Notes under the pieces: model-generated | The model's input: the letters and a program-made list of their open reading frames with translations, nothing else | Told to the model about the DNA's origin: nothing | Database searches by the model: none | In this document: piece by piece, positions 7,389 to 15,870 of the stretch | Numbering within the stretch: the first letter of the stretch is position 1 | Layout: every line of letters starts with the position of its first letter | DNA from: Cognatilysobacter tabacisoli | GTDB lineage: Bacteria > Pseudomonadota > Gammaproteobacteria > Xanthomonadales > Xanthomonadaceae | Length of the DNA stretch: 64,000 nucleotides | Direction of reading: 5' to 3' | Assembly (NCBI RefSeq): GCF_003586305.1 | Contig: NZ_QXJI01000001.1 | Span: forward strand, 186,001-250,000 | Made by a program: the position numbers and the translations under genes

Positions 7389-8603
7389 ATGGTCACGATC
7401 GGCACCCCGCTGTCCCCGCACGCCTGCCGCGTGCTGCTGCTGGGCTCGGGCGAACTGGGCAAGGAAGTGGCGATCGAACTGCAGCGCTTCGGCGTCGAGG
7501 TGATCGCCGCCGACCGCTACGCCGACGCGCCGGCGATGCAGGTCGCGCACCGCAGCCACGTGCTCGACATGCTGGACGGCGCCGCGGTGCGCGCGCTGGT
7601 CGCGCTCGAACGCCCGCACCTGATCGTGCCGGAGATCGAGGCGATCCACACCGAGACGCTGGTGGCGCTGGAGGACGAGTTCGCCGCGCGCGGCAGCGAC
7701 ACCCGCGTGATCCCGACCGCACGCGCCGCGCGGCTGACGATGGACCGCGAGGGCATCCGCCGCCTCGCCGCCGAAGCGCTCGGGCTGCCGACGTCGAGCT
7801 ACCGGTTCGTCGACACGCTGGACGAATACCGCATCGCGGTCGAGGCGATCGGCCTGCCGTGCGTGGTCAAGCCGGTGATGTCGTCGTCGGGCAAGGGCCA
7901 GAGCCTGGTGCGCGGCGCCGACGACGTCGAGCGTGCCTGGACGTACGCGCAGACCGGCGGGCGCGCCGGCGCCGGCCGGGTCATCGTCGAGGGCTTCGTC
8001 GACTTCGACTACGAGATCACCCTGCTGACCGTTCGCCACGCCGGCGGCACCACGTTCTGCGCACCGATCGGCCACCTGCAGCGCGACGGCGACTACCGCG
8101 AGAGCTGGCAGCCGCAGCCGATGAGCGCGCTGGCGCTGGAGCGCGCGCAGCACGTCGCGCGGCGGATCACCGACGACCTCGGCGGCTGGGGGGTGTTCGG
8201 CGTCGAGCTGTTCGTCAAGGGCGACGAGGTGTGGTTCAGCGAGGTGTCGCCGCGCCCGCACGACACCGGCCTGGTCACGCTGGCATCGCAGGACCTCAGC
8301 CAGTTCGCCCTGCACGCGCGCGCGATCCTCGGCCTGCCGATCCCGACCGATGCCCGCGGCGGCCTGCGCACGCATCCGGCCACCGCGTCGTGCGCGGTGC
8401 TCGCGCAGGGCCACGGCGTGCCGGTGTTCTCCAACGTCGAGGCGGCACTCGCCGAGCCCGACACGCAGCTGCGCCTGTTCGGCAAGCCGCGCGTCGAGGG
8501 CCAGCGCCGGGTCGCGGTGACGCTCGCCCGCGGCGAGTCGATCGACGCCGCGCGCGCGGCCGCGCGCGATGCTGCCGCGGCGCTGGCGATCGAGCTGCGC
8601 TAG
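7389..8603 (+). CDS. purT: Formate-dependent phosphoribosylglycinamide formyltransferase
   Basis: 404 residues, close to the family's 390-400. PurT makes formyl-GAR from GAR, formate and ATP in step 3 of purine synthesis, without folate. The N-terminal [15 protein letters not shown] loop, then [24 protein letters not shown], the ATP-grasp core ([17 protein letters not shown], then [19 protein letters not shown]) and the metal-binding [17 protein letters not shown] are all present. The ATG at 7389 lies 32 bases after a TACACT -10-like box at 7352-7357. A single-gene unit. Confidence 0.97.
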   Translation: MVTIGTPLSPHACRVLLLGSGELGKEVAIELQRFGVEVIAADRYADAPAMQVAHRSHVLDMLDGAAVRALVALERPHLIVPEIEAIHTETLVALEDEFAARGSDTRVIPTARAARLTMDREGIRRLAAEALGLPTSSYRFVDTLDEYRIAVEAIGLPCVVKPVMSSSGKGQSLVRGADDVERAWTYAQTGGRAGAGRVIVEGFVDFDYEITLLTVRHAGGTTFCAPIGHLQRDGDYRESWQPQPMSALALERAQHVARRITDDLGGWGVFGVELFVKGDEVWFSEVSPRPHDTGLVTLASQDLSQFALHARAILGLPIPTDARGGLRTHPATASCAVLAQGHGVPVFSNVEAALAEPDTQLRLFGKPRVEGQRRVAVTLARGESIDAARAAARDAAAALAIELR

Positions 8604-8707
8604 CGGGGCCGGTGCCGCATGCGCTGGCGCCCGGCCCCGCGCCGGCGTAGACACCGCACTGCGTTGCGGCCTGCCATGATCGGCGCCGACGACGACGGAA
8701 GGCGGCA

Positions 8708-9154
8708 ATGAGCGACATCTCGCTTGATACCAGCGGCGGCTACGCGGTGTTCTTCTTTCCCCAGGCCCTGGAGGCGCTGGGCGAGGCGATCGCGCCGTAC
8801 CTGACCGACGGCCCGGGCGGCCCGCACGTGCTGTGCCGCGAGATCGACACCGGCGGTGCGCTGATCGAGATGAGCCTCGACGCCGCCTCGGTGGAAGGGC
8901 GCGACGTGGCGCTGGAGTTGATGGTCCCAACGAGCATGGTGCGGATGATCGTCTCGGCGCGCAGCGACGGTGCGTTCGGGTTCGGGCCGCGGCTGGCGAG
9001 CGCCGGGCCGACGACCGACCTGCCGCCGGTGGGCCCGCACGGCATGCCGGTGCGTGCGCCGAGTACGGCGATTCCCGGCGCGGCGCCGGTCGCGCCGGCG
9101 CCCGCCGACGCACCGTCCGAAGAGCTCACCCGGTCCGAGCCGCCGACGACCTGA
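8708..9154 (+). CDS. Hypothetical protein with Pro/Ala-rich tail
   Basis: 148 residues, cytosolic, no signal peptide. The first about 95 residues look folded (SGGYAVFFFPQALEALGEAI, then GGALIEMSLDAASVEGRDVALELMV), while the last about 50 are a Pro/Ala/Thr-rich, probably disordered tail. I do not recognise a family. The ATG at 8708 follows GGAAGGC. It is convergent with the Bpt gene, only 12 bases away stop to stop. Codon use matches its neighbours, so it is probably real. Confidence 0.65.
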   Translation: MSDISLDTSGGYAVFFFPQALEALGEAIAPYLTDGPGGPHVLCREIDTGGALIEMSLDAASVEGRDVALELMVPTSMVRMIVSARSDGAFGFGPRLASAGPTTDLPPVGPHGMPVRAPSTAIPGAAPVAPAPADAPSEELTRSEPPTT

Positions 9155-9166
9155 GTGCCAGACGTT

Positions 9167-9895
9167 TCAGCCGTCCGGCAGCGTGCGCCAGCGCCGGCCG
9201 TCGAAGGCCTCGAGCGGGCGGAACCGGCGCTTGTAGTCCATCTTCGGATGCGTCGGGATCCAGTAGCCCAGGTAGACGTGCTCGCGGCCCGTCGCGGCGG
9301 CCCACTCCAGCTGATGCAGGATCGCCAGCGTGCCCAGGCCGCGCGCGCGCAGCTCCGGCTCGTAGAACGTGTACACCGCCGACAGGGCGTCCTCGACCAC
9401 GTCGGTGACGGCCACCGCGAGCAGGCGACCGCCCTCGCGGAACTCGAGGAAGCGCGCGTGGCTCCACGTGCCGATCAGGAACTGCTCGAACTCGAGCGCG
9501 CCGTGCTCGTCCATGCCGCCGCCGGCGTGCCGTGCGGTGAGGTAGCGGCGGTACAGCGCCAGCTGCTCCTCGGTGCGATCGGCCGGGCACACGCGCATCT
9601 CGACCGCCGCGTTGCGCGCGCGGCAGCGACGCTGGCTGCGGTCGGGACGGAACGATGCGACCGGAATGCGCACCGGAACGCACGCGCGGCAGTAGCCGCA
9701 GTGCGGGCGGTAGACGATGTCGCCGGACCGGCGGAACCCCCACGCGAGCGCCATCGGGTAGCGCGCGGCGAGTTTCGGGTCGCGCGGGTCGAGGACGAGG
9801 TCACGCGCGATGCGGTTGGGCCAGTAGCCGCACGGATGCTCGCCGGTGTGGAACAGGCGGAGGTCGTCGGTGTCCTGGCCGGGGTCGGTGCCCAT
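9167..9895 (-). CDS. bpt: Aspartate/glutamate leucyltransferase (Bpt, ATE family)
   Basis: 242 residues, usual for bacterial Bpt. It transfers leucine from leucyl-tRNA to N-terminal Asp or Glu, marking proteins for ClpS/ClpAP degradation by the N-degron pathway. The conserved start ([20 protein letters not shown]), the Cys-rich motif [13 protein letters not shown] (about 66-78) and the GNAT-like C-terminal core ([20 protein letters not shown], then [18 protein letters not shown]) are all there. It lies 134 bases from the divergent EF-hand gene. Confidence 0.95.
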   Translation of the reverse strand: MGTDPGQDTDDLRLFHTGEHPCGYWPNRIARDLVLDPRDPKLAARYPMALAWGFRRSGDIVYRPHCGYCRACVPVRIPVASFRPDRSQRRCRARNAAVEMRVCPADRTEEQLALYRRYLTARHAGGGMDEHGALEFEQFLIGTWSHARFLEFREGGRLLAVAVTDVVEDALSAVYTFYEPELRARGLGTLAILHQLEWAAATGREHVYLGYWIPTHPKMDYKRRFRPLEAFDGRRWRTLPDG

Positions 9896-10029
9896 GCGGC
9901 CAGCATAGCGCCGCGGGCGCGCCGCGCTGTCGCCGGGATGAACGGTAAAGGCGCGGCGTCAACCCGGCGGCGTTGCGCGCGTTGACTGCTGCGACGGCGC
10001 AACCGCGCGTCCCGAATCGGAGTCAACGC

Positions 10030-10656
10030 ATGAACCGTTCCCACCTCGCTGCCGGTGCGCTCGCGCTGGCGATCGCCGGCCTCGTCGCCGGCACGACCGT
10101 TGCCGTGGCCCAGGGCGCGGCGCCCAGCCGCTCGAAGATCGACGCCAACGGCGACGGCGCCATCGACCGGGCCGAAGCGGCCGCGCACCCGCGGATGGCG
10201 GAGAAGTTCGACCAGCTCGACCGCAACCGCGATGGACGCATCGACGCGTCCGAGCGCCCGCAGCGCCACGGCAAGCGCCACGGCCGGGGCGGTCACGACG
10301 GCATGGGCGGCATCGCCAAGCTCGACGGCAATGCCGACGGTCGCATCAGCAAGGTCGAGGCGGCCGCGCAGCCGCGGCTGGCCGAGCGCTTCGACGCCGC
10401 CGATCGCAACCGGGACGGCTACCTGGTGCGCAGCGAGCTGCAGGCGATGCATGCCCAGCGGCGGGCCGAGTTCTCGGCGCAGCGCCAGCAGCGCACGGAC
10501 CAGGCGTTCACCGAGGCCGACGCCAACCGCGACGGGCGGCTGAGCCGCGCCGAGGTCGAGTCGAAGATGCCGCGCCTGGCGCAGCAGTTCGCGTTCCTGG
10601 ACGAGGACCGCGACGGCTACCTGAGCCGCGCCGACCTGGCGCCGCCGCGTCGCTGA
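10030..10656 (+). CDS. Exported EF-hand calcium-binding protein
   Basis: 208 residues with an N-terminal signal peptide (hydrophobic to about 25, cut near AVAQG). Six EF-hand loops follow the D-x-N-x-D-G-x-I/L-x-x-x-E/D pattern: DANGDGAIDRAE, DRNRDGRIDASE, DGNADGRISKVE, DRNRDGYLVRSE, DANRDGRLSRAE and DEDRDGYLSRAD. All keep the acidic positions 1, 3 and 5 or a close variant, so calcium binding is likely. Between loops 2 and 3 is a His/Gly/Arg-rich linker (about 77-93) that could bind metal. The role is unknown; such proteins buffer or sense periplasmic calcium. A strong terminator follows at 10717. Confidence 0.85.
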   Translation: MNRSHLAAGALALAIAGLVAGTTVAVAQGAAPSRSKIDANGDGAIDRAEAAAHPRMAEKFDQLDRNRDGRIDASERPQRHGKRHGRGGHDGMGGIAKLDGNADGRISKVEAAAQPRLAERFDAADRNRDGYLVRSELQAMHAQRRAEFSAQRQQRTDQAFTEADANRDGRLSRAEVESKMPRLAQQFAFLDEDRDGYLSRADLAPPRR

Positions 10657-10716
10657 CCGCGCCGATGGCCGTTCGCCTCGCGCGCGGCCGTTGTCAGCAG
10701 TGAGGTCATCCCCTGG

Positions 10717-10752
10717 CCCGTGCCGGCGTCTCCGCGGCACGGGTTCTTTTTT
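10717..10752 (+). terminator. Rho-independent terminator of the EF-hand gene
   Basis: A 9-bp perfect stem, CCCGTGCCG (10717-10725) with CGGCACGGG (10735-10743), is followed by TTCTTTTTT. It also separates this unit from the convergent sigma-factor gene ending at 10792. Confidence 0.9.
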
Positions 10753-10791
10753 GTCCGCCGGATGGAGAGGCGCGCGCCGGACCGTCGCGGG

Positions 10792-11988
10792 TCAGAATCG
10801 CCCCGAATCGACCATCGCGTAGACGATCGCGCCCAGCGCCATCGCGTTGCTGATGACCACGCCGGTGCGCCCGTACGTGAGTTCGAACGTCCACGGCACC
10901 CGGCCGCGGCGCGCGCGCTGGCGTTCACGGTAGGGCAGCAGCACGCGCTGCAGCGGCACCAGGTACTGGTAGTTCAGCACCGCCAGCCCCGCGAGCGTGG
11001 TCAGCAGTACCCAGGTCCAGCCGCTGGTGGTCAGCGCCACCGACACCAGGGTCAGGCAGAACACGGCCGCGGAGGCCGTGTTCATGCGAACGAAGCGCCC
11101 GAGCGCCTGCCGCTCGGCCTCGTTGCCGGCCAGCCGCATCAGGAAGTAGCCGCCGAGCAGCGCGCCCAGCGTGCCGCCGACCAGACCGCCGAGCAGACCG
11201 CCAGCGTGCGCCTCGAACTCGGCCAGCACGCCGAGCGAGCCGCCGGCGACGCCGCCGGACAGCGCGGATGCGCCCATGCCGCTGCCGAGCTTGCCGAGCC
11301 CCGCGCCGGCCGAGCCGGCCGCGATCACCGCGGCCGCGGCGGCGGGCGGGCTGACCGTGCCCAGGGTGCCGACCACCAGCGTCGTGAACGCCACCGACGG
11401 CGCGCTGTCGCGCGCGAAGGCGCCGAAGCGGGCGAGCAGGTCGCCGCGGACGCTGGCGCGGGCGCGCGACAGCCGCTTGCGCACCGCCGCGTCGCTGAGG
11501 CCCAGCAGCAGGGCCACCTGCTGCGAACTCTGGCCTTCGCGGTAGTACAGCAGCAGCACCTCGCGGCTCTCGTCGGGCAGGGCGGCGATCAGCTCGGCCG
11601 CCGCGGCTTGGCGCTCGGCGTCGATCAGCTGCTCGCACGGCGGCGGCAGCGGGTCGGCCGCCGCTTCGATCGCCGCGTCGGCCTCCTCGCTCGCCGTCGC
11701 CAGGCGATGCCGCGTGCGCAGGTGGTCGCGGGCGAGGTTGCGGGTGATCTGCCGCAGCCACGGCAGGAAGCTCGAGGTGTTCTTGAGCTTGCGCAGGTTC
11801 TGCCACGCGTTGAGGAAAGCCTCCTGCGCGATGTCCTCGCTGGCGTGGACGTCGCGCACGATCGCCAGCGCGATCGCGGTCACCGAGTTCTGGCAGGCCG
11901 AGACGATGCGGCCGTACGCCGCCTGGTCGCCGCGCGCGGCGGCCGGCAGGTGGGCGTGGATCAGCGAGTCGAGCACGTGGGCGTTCAT
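10792..11988 (-). CDS. ECF-type sigma factor fused to a C-terminal membrane domain
   Basis: 398 residues, about twice a normal ECF factor. Region 2 (about 16-88, with HASEDIAQEAFLNAWQNL and SFLPWLRQITRNLARDHL) and region 4 (about 135-180, LPDESREVLLLYYREGQSSQ then LSDAAVRKRLSRARASVR) are complete. From about 195 there is a Gly/Ala-rich stretch with several hydrophobic segments (about 195-220, 245-285, 302-335 and 372-392), so the factor is probably membrane-tethered and may carry its own control. The gene starts four bases after a 54-residue hydrophobic ORF. Target promoters are not visible. Confidence 0.87.
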   Translation of the reverse strand: MNAHVLDSLIHAHLPAAARGDQAAYGRIVSACQNSVTAIALAIVRDVHASEDIAQEAFLNAWQNLRKLKNTSSFLPWLRQITRNLARDHLRTRHRLATASEEADAAIEAAADPLPPPCEQLIDAERQAAAAELIAALPDESREVLLLYYREGQSSQQVALLLGLSDAAVRKRLSRARASVRGDLLARFGAFARDSAPSVAFTTLVVGTLGTVSPPAAAAAVIAAGSAGAGLGKLGSGMGASALSGGVAGGSLGVLAEFEAHAGGLLGGLVGGTLGALLGGYFLMRLAGNEAERQALGRFVRMNTASAAVFCLTLVSVALTTSGWTWVLLTTLAGLAVLNYQYLVPLQRVLLPYRERQRARRGRVPWTFELTYGRTGVVISNAMALGAIVYAMVDSGRF

Positions 11989-11992
11989 GCGT

Positions 11993-12157
11993 TCAGCCCC
12001 CGCGACGGGTCAGCAGTGCGGACACGGCGACGGCCCAGGTCGCCACTGCGGCCAGCGCCATGGCCGGGACCGGCGGCAAGGCGGCGAGCCACGGCGCGAC
12101 GGCGTCGCCAAGGCCCGGCGGTAGGCACAGCAGGAGGGCGGACAGGTCGGTGGGCAT
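11993..12157 (-). CDS. Small hydrophobic protein upstream of the ECF gene
   Basis: 54 residues from the ATG at 12157 (a GTG at 12190 would add 11). It is Leu/Pro/Ala-rich with one likely membrane helix (about 28-48, PPVPAMALAAVATWAVAVSALL) ending in TRRGG. I recognise no family. Its stop is only four bases before the sigma-factor ATG, so the two should be cotranscribed; it may act as a leader or as a membrane partner of the sigma protein. It could also be non-coding, since it rests only on position and hydrophobicity. Confidence 0.45.
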   Translation of the reverse strand: MPTDLSALLLCLPPGLGDAVAPWLAALPPVPAMALAAVATWAVAVSALLTRRGG

Positions 12158-12229
12158 GGCGGGCGTCCATTTCGCGGGTCTTGCCAACACAGACGAGGCG
12201 GGGCCGCCGATGTGACCGGGCGCGCCGGC

Positions 12230-13066
12230 TCAGGTGGCGACGTGCTTCAGCACTCGCCCCACCTGCCAGCGGCCGTCGACGCGCTTGAGCTCCAGCGTCT
12301 TGTAGCGCGCGGACATGCGGTGGTGGTACGCGCTGAATTCGATCGTCGCCGTGTCGGCGCCGGTCTGGCGGAACCAGTTGACCTCGATGATCGAGGCCTC
12401 GCGACCGGACGCCGGGTGCGAACTGGCGTTGTCCTCGTCGGCGCTGCGCAGGCACTGCGACGCCGGCACGAGCGCCAGCCCCGGCTGCACCAGGCGGTCG
12501 AACACGGCCGGCAGCGGGTCGCGACCGTCGATCGCCACGCACTGGACGAGCGCGCGGTCCGCGTCGAGTTCGCTGGCGAAGACCGCGACCGCCGCGTCGG
12601 CCGGCGTGGCCGATGGCGCGCCGTCGTACGTCGCCGCCGCCGCCGGCGTGCCGGCCTCGCCATCGGGCGTTCCCGTCTGCAGGCCGCGCAGCATCGCCAG
12701 GCCCAGGACGACGACGATGCCGCCGATCAGCGCCATCTTGATCCGGAACAGCCGCTGCTGCGCCGGGGTCTTGCCGGCCTGGCCGCGGTCGTCGTGCACG
12801 CTCGGCAGCAGGAAGCTCTCCCCGGGGCGGGTCGAATCGATCAGGCCGTTGTCGCGCAGGATCTCGCGCGCGCGCACCTGCTCGTCGGCCTTGACCACCC
12901 AGACTGCCGGCTGCTGCTTTGAGGGCTGGGTGTAGCGGAAGGTGCCGCGCACGTTGCCCTTGTACGAGCGAGGCTGGGTGATGCGCACCTCGATGCCGGC
13001 ATCGCTGAGCAGCTTGGCGACGCCTTCGACGTTCTCGATCCGCTGGCTGCTGAAGACCTGGCGCAT
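12230..13066 (-). CDS. DUF2007-type protein with one membrane helix
   Basis: 278 residues. The N-terminal 75 residues match the DUF2007 signal-transducing domain (MRQVFSSQRIENVEGVAKLL, then QVRAREILRDNGL). A membrane helix lies at about 110-127 (KMALIGGIVVVLGLAML), followed by a low-complexity linker and an outer domain (about 155-278) with two Cys (VQCVAIDG and PASQCLRS) that might form a disulphide. Similar proteins in xanthomonads are named pathogenicity-like, without a known mechanism. It starts three bases after the tesB stop, so it is part of a tesB operon. Confidence 0.75.
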   Translation of the reverse strand: MRQVFSSQRIENVEGVAKLLSDAGIEVRITQPRSYKGNVRGTFRYTQPSKQQPAVWVVKADEQVRAREILRDNGLIDSTRPGESFLLPSVHDDRGQAGKTPAQQRLFRIKMALIGGIVVVLGLAMLRGLQTGTPDGEAGTPAAAATYDGAPSATPADAAVAVFASELDADRALVQCVAIDGRDPLPAVFDRLVQPGLALVPASQCLRSADEDNASSHPASGREASIIEVNWFRQTGADTATIEFSAYHHRMSARYKTLELKRVDGRWQVGRVLKHVAT

Positions 13067-13069
13067 GGC

Positions 13070-13978
13070 TCAGCCCTTCGCCTTGGTGCCGTCGGTCGCG
13101 CGTTCGTCGTCCTTCGGCTCGGCGACGACGCGGATCAGGCCTTCCTGTGCGGTGCTGGCCACGAGCCGGCCGTCGCGGTCGTAGATCTGTCCGCGCGCCA
13201 GCCCGCGGCTGTCCTGCGCGCTGGGGCTGTCGATCGAATACAGCAGCCAGTCGTCGGCGCGGAACGGGCGGTGGAACCACAGCGCGTGGTCGAGCGAAGC
13301 CATCAGCACGTTCGGCTGGTAGTAGCTGATGCCGTGCGGGAACGTGGCTGTGCCGAGCAGGTGGAAGTCCGACGCGTAGGCCAGCAGCGCGCGGTGCAGC
13401 TCCGGCGCGTCGCCGACGCGCTCGCTGAGCCGGAACCAGACCTGCTGGTACGGCGGGCGCTTGGGCGGGTTGAGCTCGTCGCGCGGGTAGACGTGGCGGA
13501 ACTCGAACGGACCGGCGCGGGTCAGCCAGCGCTGCACCTTGGTCGGCAGCGTGGCCATCACCTCGGGCGGCACCGCCGGCGCCGGGTCGATGTCCTCGGG
13601 CTTGGGGACCTCGGGCATCGACAGCTGGTGCTCGCCGCCGTGTTCCTCCTTCTGGAACGACGCGGCGAGGAAGAAGATCGGCTGGCCGTGCTGGATCGCG
13701 GTGACGCGGCGCACCGAGAAGCTGCCGCCGTCGCGGGTGCGGTCGACCTGGTAGACGATCGGGGCCTCGATGTCGCCGGCCTTGAGGAAGTAGGCGTGCA
13801 GCGAATGCGCCGAGCGCGGCGTTTCCATCGTCGCCTGCGTCGCCGACAGCGCCTGGCCGAGCACCTGCCCGCCGAACACGTACTTGGTGCCGATGTCGCG
13901 GCTCTGGCCGCGGAACAGGTTGTCTTCGAGTCGCTCGAGCGACAGCAGTTCGATCAGCTCGGAAACGGGAGAAGTCAT
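13070..13978 (-). CDS. tesB: Acyl-CoA thioesterase II
   Basis: 302 residues, a double-hotdog thioesterase that hydrolyses medium- and long-chain acyl-CoA to free acid and CoA. Landmarks are FRGQSRDIGTKYVFGGQVLG (about 23-42), GGSFSVRRVTAIQHG, SLDHALWFHRPFRADDWLLY and GQIYDRDGRLVASTAQEGLI. Counting gives Asp204, Ser228 and Gln278 at the positions of the E. coli catalytic Asp204, Thr228 and Gln278, with Ser in place of Thr. It is the first gene of a two-gene unit with the DUF2007 protein. Confidence 0.95.
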   Translation of the reverse strand: MTSPVSELIELLSLERLEDNLFRGQSRDIGTKYVFGGQVLGQALSATQATMETPRSAHSLHAYFLKAGDIEAPIVYQVDRTRDGGSFSVRRVTAIQHGQPIFFLAASFQKEEHGGEHQLSMPEVPKPEDIDPAPAVPPEVMATLPTKVQRWLTRAGPFEFRHVYPRDELNPPKRPPYQQVWFRLSERVGDAPELHRALLAYASDFHLLGTATFPHGISYYQPNVLMASLDHALWFHRPFRADDWLLYSIDSPSAQDSRGLARGQIYDRDGRLVASTAQEGLIRVVAEPKDDERATDGTKAKG

Positions 13979-14052
13979 GGTTGCGCGGGGTCGGGGGCGG
14001 TGGCCAGTATATCGGCCGGGGTTGACGCGCTGCCGCGCGGCACAGGCGCGTC

Positions 14053-14706
14053 ATGCAAGCGGAGCAGTCGATGCAGGAAGCGCACGGGCGATGCGGTCGC
14101 CCTCCGGGACGCGGGCGGTGGCGGGGATGGCAGGCGTTCGCCCTGCTGCTGGCCGCCGGTGCCAGCCACGCCGAGCTGCGGGTCAGCGAGCGCACCGTTC
14201 ATTACGACCTCGCGGCGCGGTCGCTCGACGCACTGCGCGACGAGATCCGCCGCAACGGGCCGCAGGACGAATCGGGTCGTCGCTACGACGGCCTGACCGC
14301 GTGGACGATCGAATGGGCAGCGGAGTTCCGCGACGATGAGCTGCCGGGCCGCCCGCGCGCCGGTCCGCGGCGCTGCCGGCCGGACGGGCACGCCGTCACC
14401 CTGGATCTCACCGTCACCGTGCCGCGCTGGGCCCACCGCGACCGCGCCGGGCGCGAGGCCCGCGAGCGCTGGGACGCCTACCTGGCCGCGCTGGTCGCGC
14501 ACGAGGCGCAGCACCGCGCGCTGGCCGTCGACGGGGCCCGGCGAATCGAGGCCGCGCTGGCGGCGACCGCCCCGGGCGAGCGCTGCCGCGACCTGCAGTG
14601 GCAGGTCGAGAAGGTCGTGAACCGGATCCAGCAGCGGCTGGGGGTGGACAACCGCCTGCTCGACCGCCGCACGAAGCACGGCCGCGAACAGGGCGTGCGG
14701 CTCTGA
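14053..14706 (+). CDS. DUF922-family putative zinc protease, exported
   Basis: 217 residues (202 if the in-frame AUG at 14098 or nearby is used). A hydrophobic segment at about 27-41 ([15 protein letters not shown]) looks like a signal sequence. The domain has the DUF922 layout: ERTVHYDLAARSLDALRDEI, then YDGLTAWTIEWAAEF, four Cys in all, and VAHEAQHRALAVD (about 153-165), an H-E-x-x-H zinc motif. Predicted periplasmic metallopeptidase of unknown substrate. It is convergent with the amidase gene, ten bases away. Confidence 0.78.
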   Translation: MQAEQSMQEAHGRCGRPPGRGRWRGWQAFALLLAAGASHAELRVSERTVHYDLAARSLDALRDEIRRNGPQDESGRRYDGLTAWTIEWAAEFRDDELPGRPRAGPRRCRPDGHAVTLDLTVTVPRWAHRDRAGREARERWDAYLAALVAHEAQHRALAVDGARRIEAALAATAPGERCRDLQWQVEKVVNRIQQRLGVDNRLLDRRTKHGREQGVRL

Positions 14707-14715
14707 CGGACGATG

Positions 14716-15303
14716 TCAGGCGGCCGCGTCGGCCTCGATCCGCAGCAGCTCGATCGCGCCGAGCACGCGCACCCACGGGAAAAGAGGGCCGGGGTCGCGC
14801 TTGCGCCGCACGCGGCGGTTGGCGTCGTCGGTGGCCACCACTTCGGTGGTGTCGAGGTCCTCGTGCCCGGCGATGTAGCGCAGCGCCGGCAGGTCGGCGT
14901 GCAGCCGGTTCAGCAGCGCCACGAGCGCGTCGATCTGCGCGTCGGTGTACGGCTCGTCCATCGCCTGGTGTCCCGCGGCGAGCCAGTCGGGATAGCGGCC
15001 GCGGTTGACCAGTTCGATGCCGACCGCGCGCGCGTTGTAGCCGCGCGTGTGGTTGGCGACGCGCTCGAGCGCCACGTACTGGTGCACGCTGCCGTCGCGG
15101 TCGATGTAGAAGTGGCCGCTGTTGCCGGTCTGCGAGCCGGTGTAGAGGATTTCCTCGCCGAAGCGCCGGGCCATGGCCAGGTCGGGGAGTTCGGTGCAGT
15201 GGATGACGACCAGGTCGATCGCGTCGCGCTCGCGCGGGTCCAGGCGGGCTTCGTACGGCAGTGGCTCCACCTGCACGGGTGGCATCGACGGCGGGGGCGA
15301 CAT
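14716..15303 (-). CDS. AmpD-like N-acetylmuramoyl-L-alanine amidase
   Basis: 195 residues from the ATG at 15303. Amidase_2 domain: IDLVVIHCTELPDLAMARRF gives the first zinc His, SGHFYIDRDGSVHQYV and VANHTRGYNARAVGIELVN the middle, and YIAGHEDLDTTEV the last His/Asp pair. The family cuts the bond between MurNAc and L-Ala. There is no signal peptide, which fits a cytosolic muropeptide-recycling enzyme of AmpD type, although the exported AmiD group shares the fold. It starts 40 bases from the divergent MOSC gene. Confidence 0.88.
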   Translation of the reverse strand: MSPPPSMPPVQVEPLPYEARLDPRERDAIDLVVIHCTELPDLAMARRFGEEILYTGSQTGNSGHFYIDRDGSVHQYVALERVANHTRGYNARAVGIELVNRGRYPDWLAAGHQAMDEPYTDAQIDALVALLNRLHADLPALRYIAGHEDLDTTEVVATDDANRRVRRKRDPGPLFPWVRVLGAIELLRIEADAAA

Positions 15304-15343
15304 GGCCCGGATGCTAGCATTCGCCTCCGCCACGGAGATCGCC

Positions 15344-15844
15344 ATGCGCCTGCCCCCCGCCGATTCCGAACTCGGCAAGCTGATGGCGACGCTGCCGCGC
15401 GCCGGCCGGGTCGAGTGGATCGGCCTGCGCCCCCAGCGCGACGTGGCGATGCAGGTGGTCGACTCGGCCGTCGCCGAAGCCGGTCGCGGCCTGGTCGGCG
15501 ACCGCTACGGCAGCGGCAGCGGCAAGCGCGGCGTCACCCTGATCCAGGCCGAGCACCTGCCCGCGATCGCGGCGCTTGCGGGCATCGACGGCATCGCGCC
15601 GGCGACGCTGCGCCGCAACGTCCTGGTTGCGGGCATTCCGCTGGTGGCGCTCAAGGGTCGCCGCTTCCGCATCGGCGAGGTGCTGCTCGAAGGCACCGGC
15701 GACTGCGATCCGTGCTCGCGCATGGAAGCCGCGCTCGGACCCGGCGGCTACAACGCCATGCGCGGCCACGGCGGCCTGTGCGCGCGCATCCTCGAGGGCG
15801 GCGCGTTGCGCGTCGGCGACCCGGTCGTCGCCGTCGCCGACTGA
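15344..15844 (+). CDS. MOSC domain protein
   Basis: 166 residues from the ATG at 15344, chosen because GGAG sits 7-10 bases upstream; an earlier ATG at 15302 lies inside the amidase start. MOSC domains come from molybdenum-cofactor sulfurases and YiiM/YuaD relatives. Visible here are GLVGDRYGSGSGKRGVTLIQ, RRNVLVAGIPLVALKGRRF, the conserved Cys in GDCDPCSRMEAAL (about 125-137) and HGGLCARILEGG. The likely role is sulfur- or molybdenum-cofactor chemistry, substrate unknown. The hydrolase gene begins 26 bases later. Confidence 0.88.
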   Translation: MRLPPADSELGKLMATLPRAGRVEWIGLRPQRDVAMQVVDSAVAEAGRGLVGDRYGSGSGKRGVTLIQAEHLPAIAALAGIDGIAPATLRRNVLVAGIPLVALKGRRFRIGEVLLEGTGDCDPCSRMEAALGPGGYNAMRGHGGLCARILEGGALRVGDPVVAVAD

Positions 15845-15870
15845 CCCTCCGATCGATCACCCGGATTCCC

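Noticed and set aside
14713-15870. Upstream extension of the alpha/beta-hydrolase frame
   Set aside because: It would run antisense through the amidase and over the MOSC gene. The family start at 15871 and the domain boundaries exclude it.
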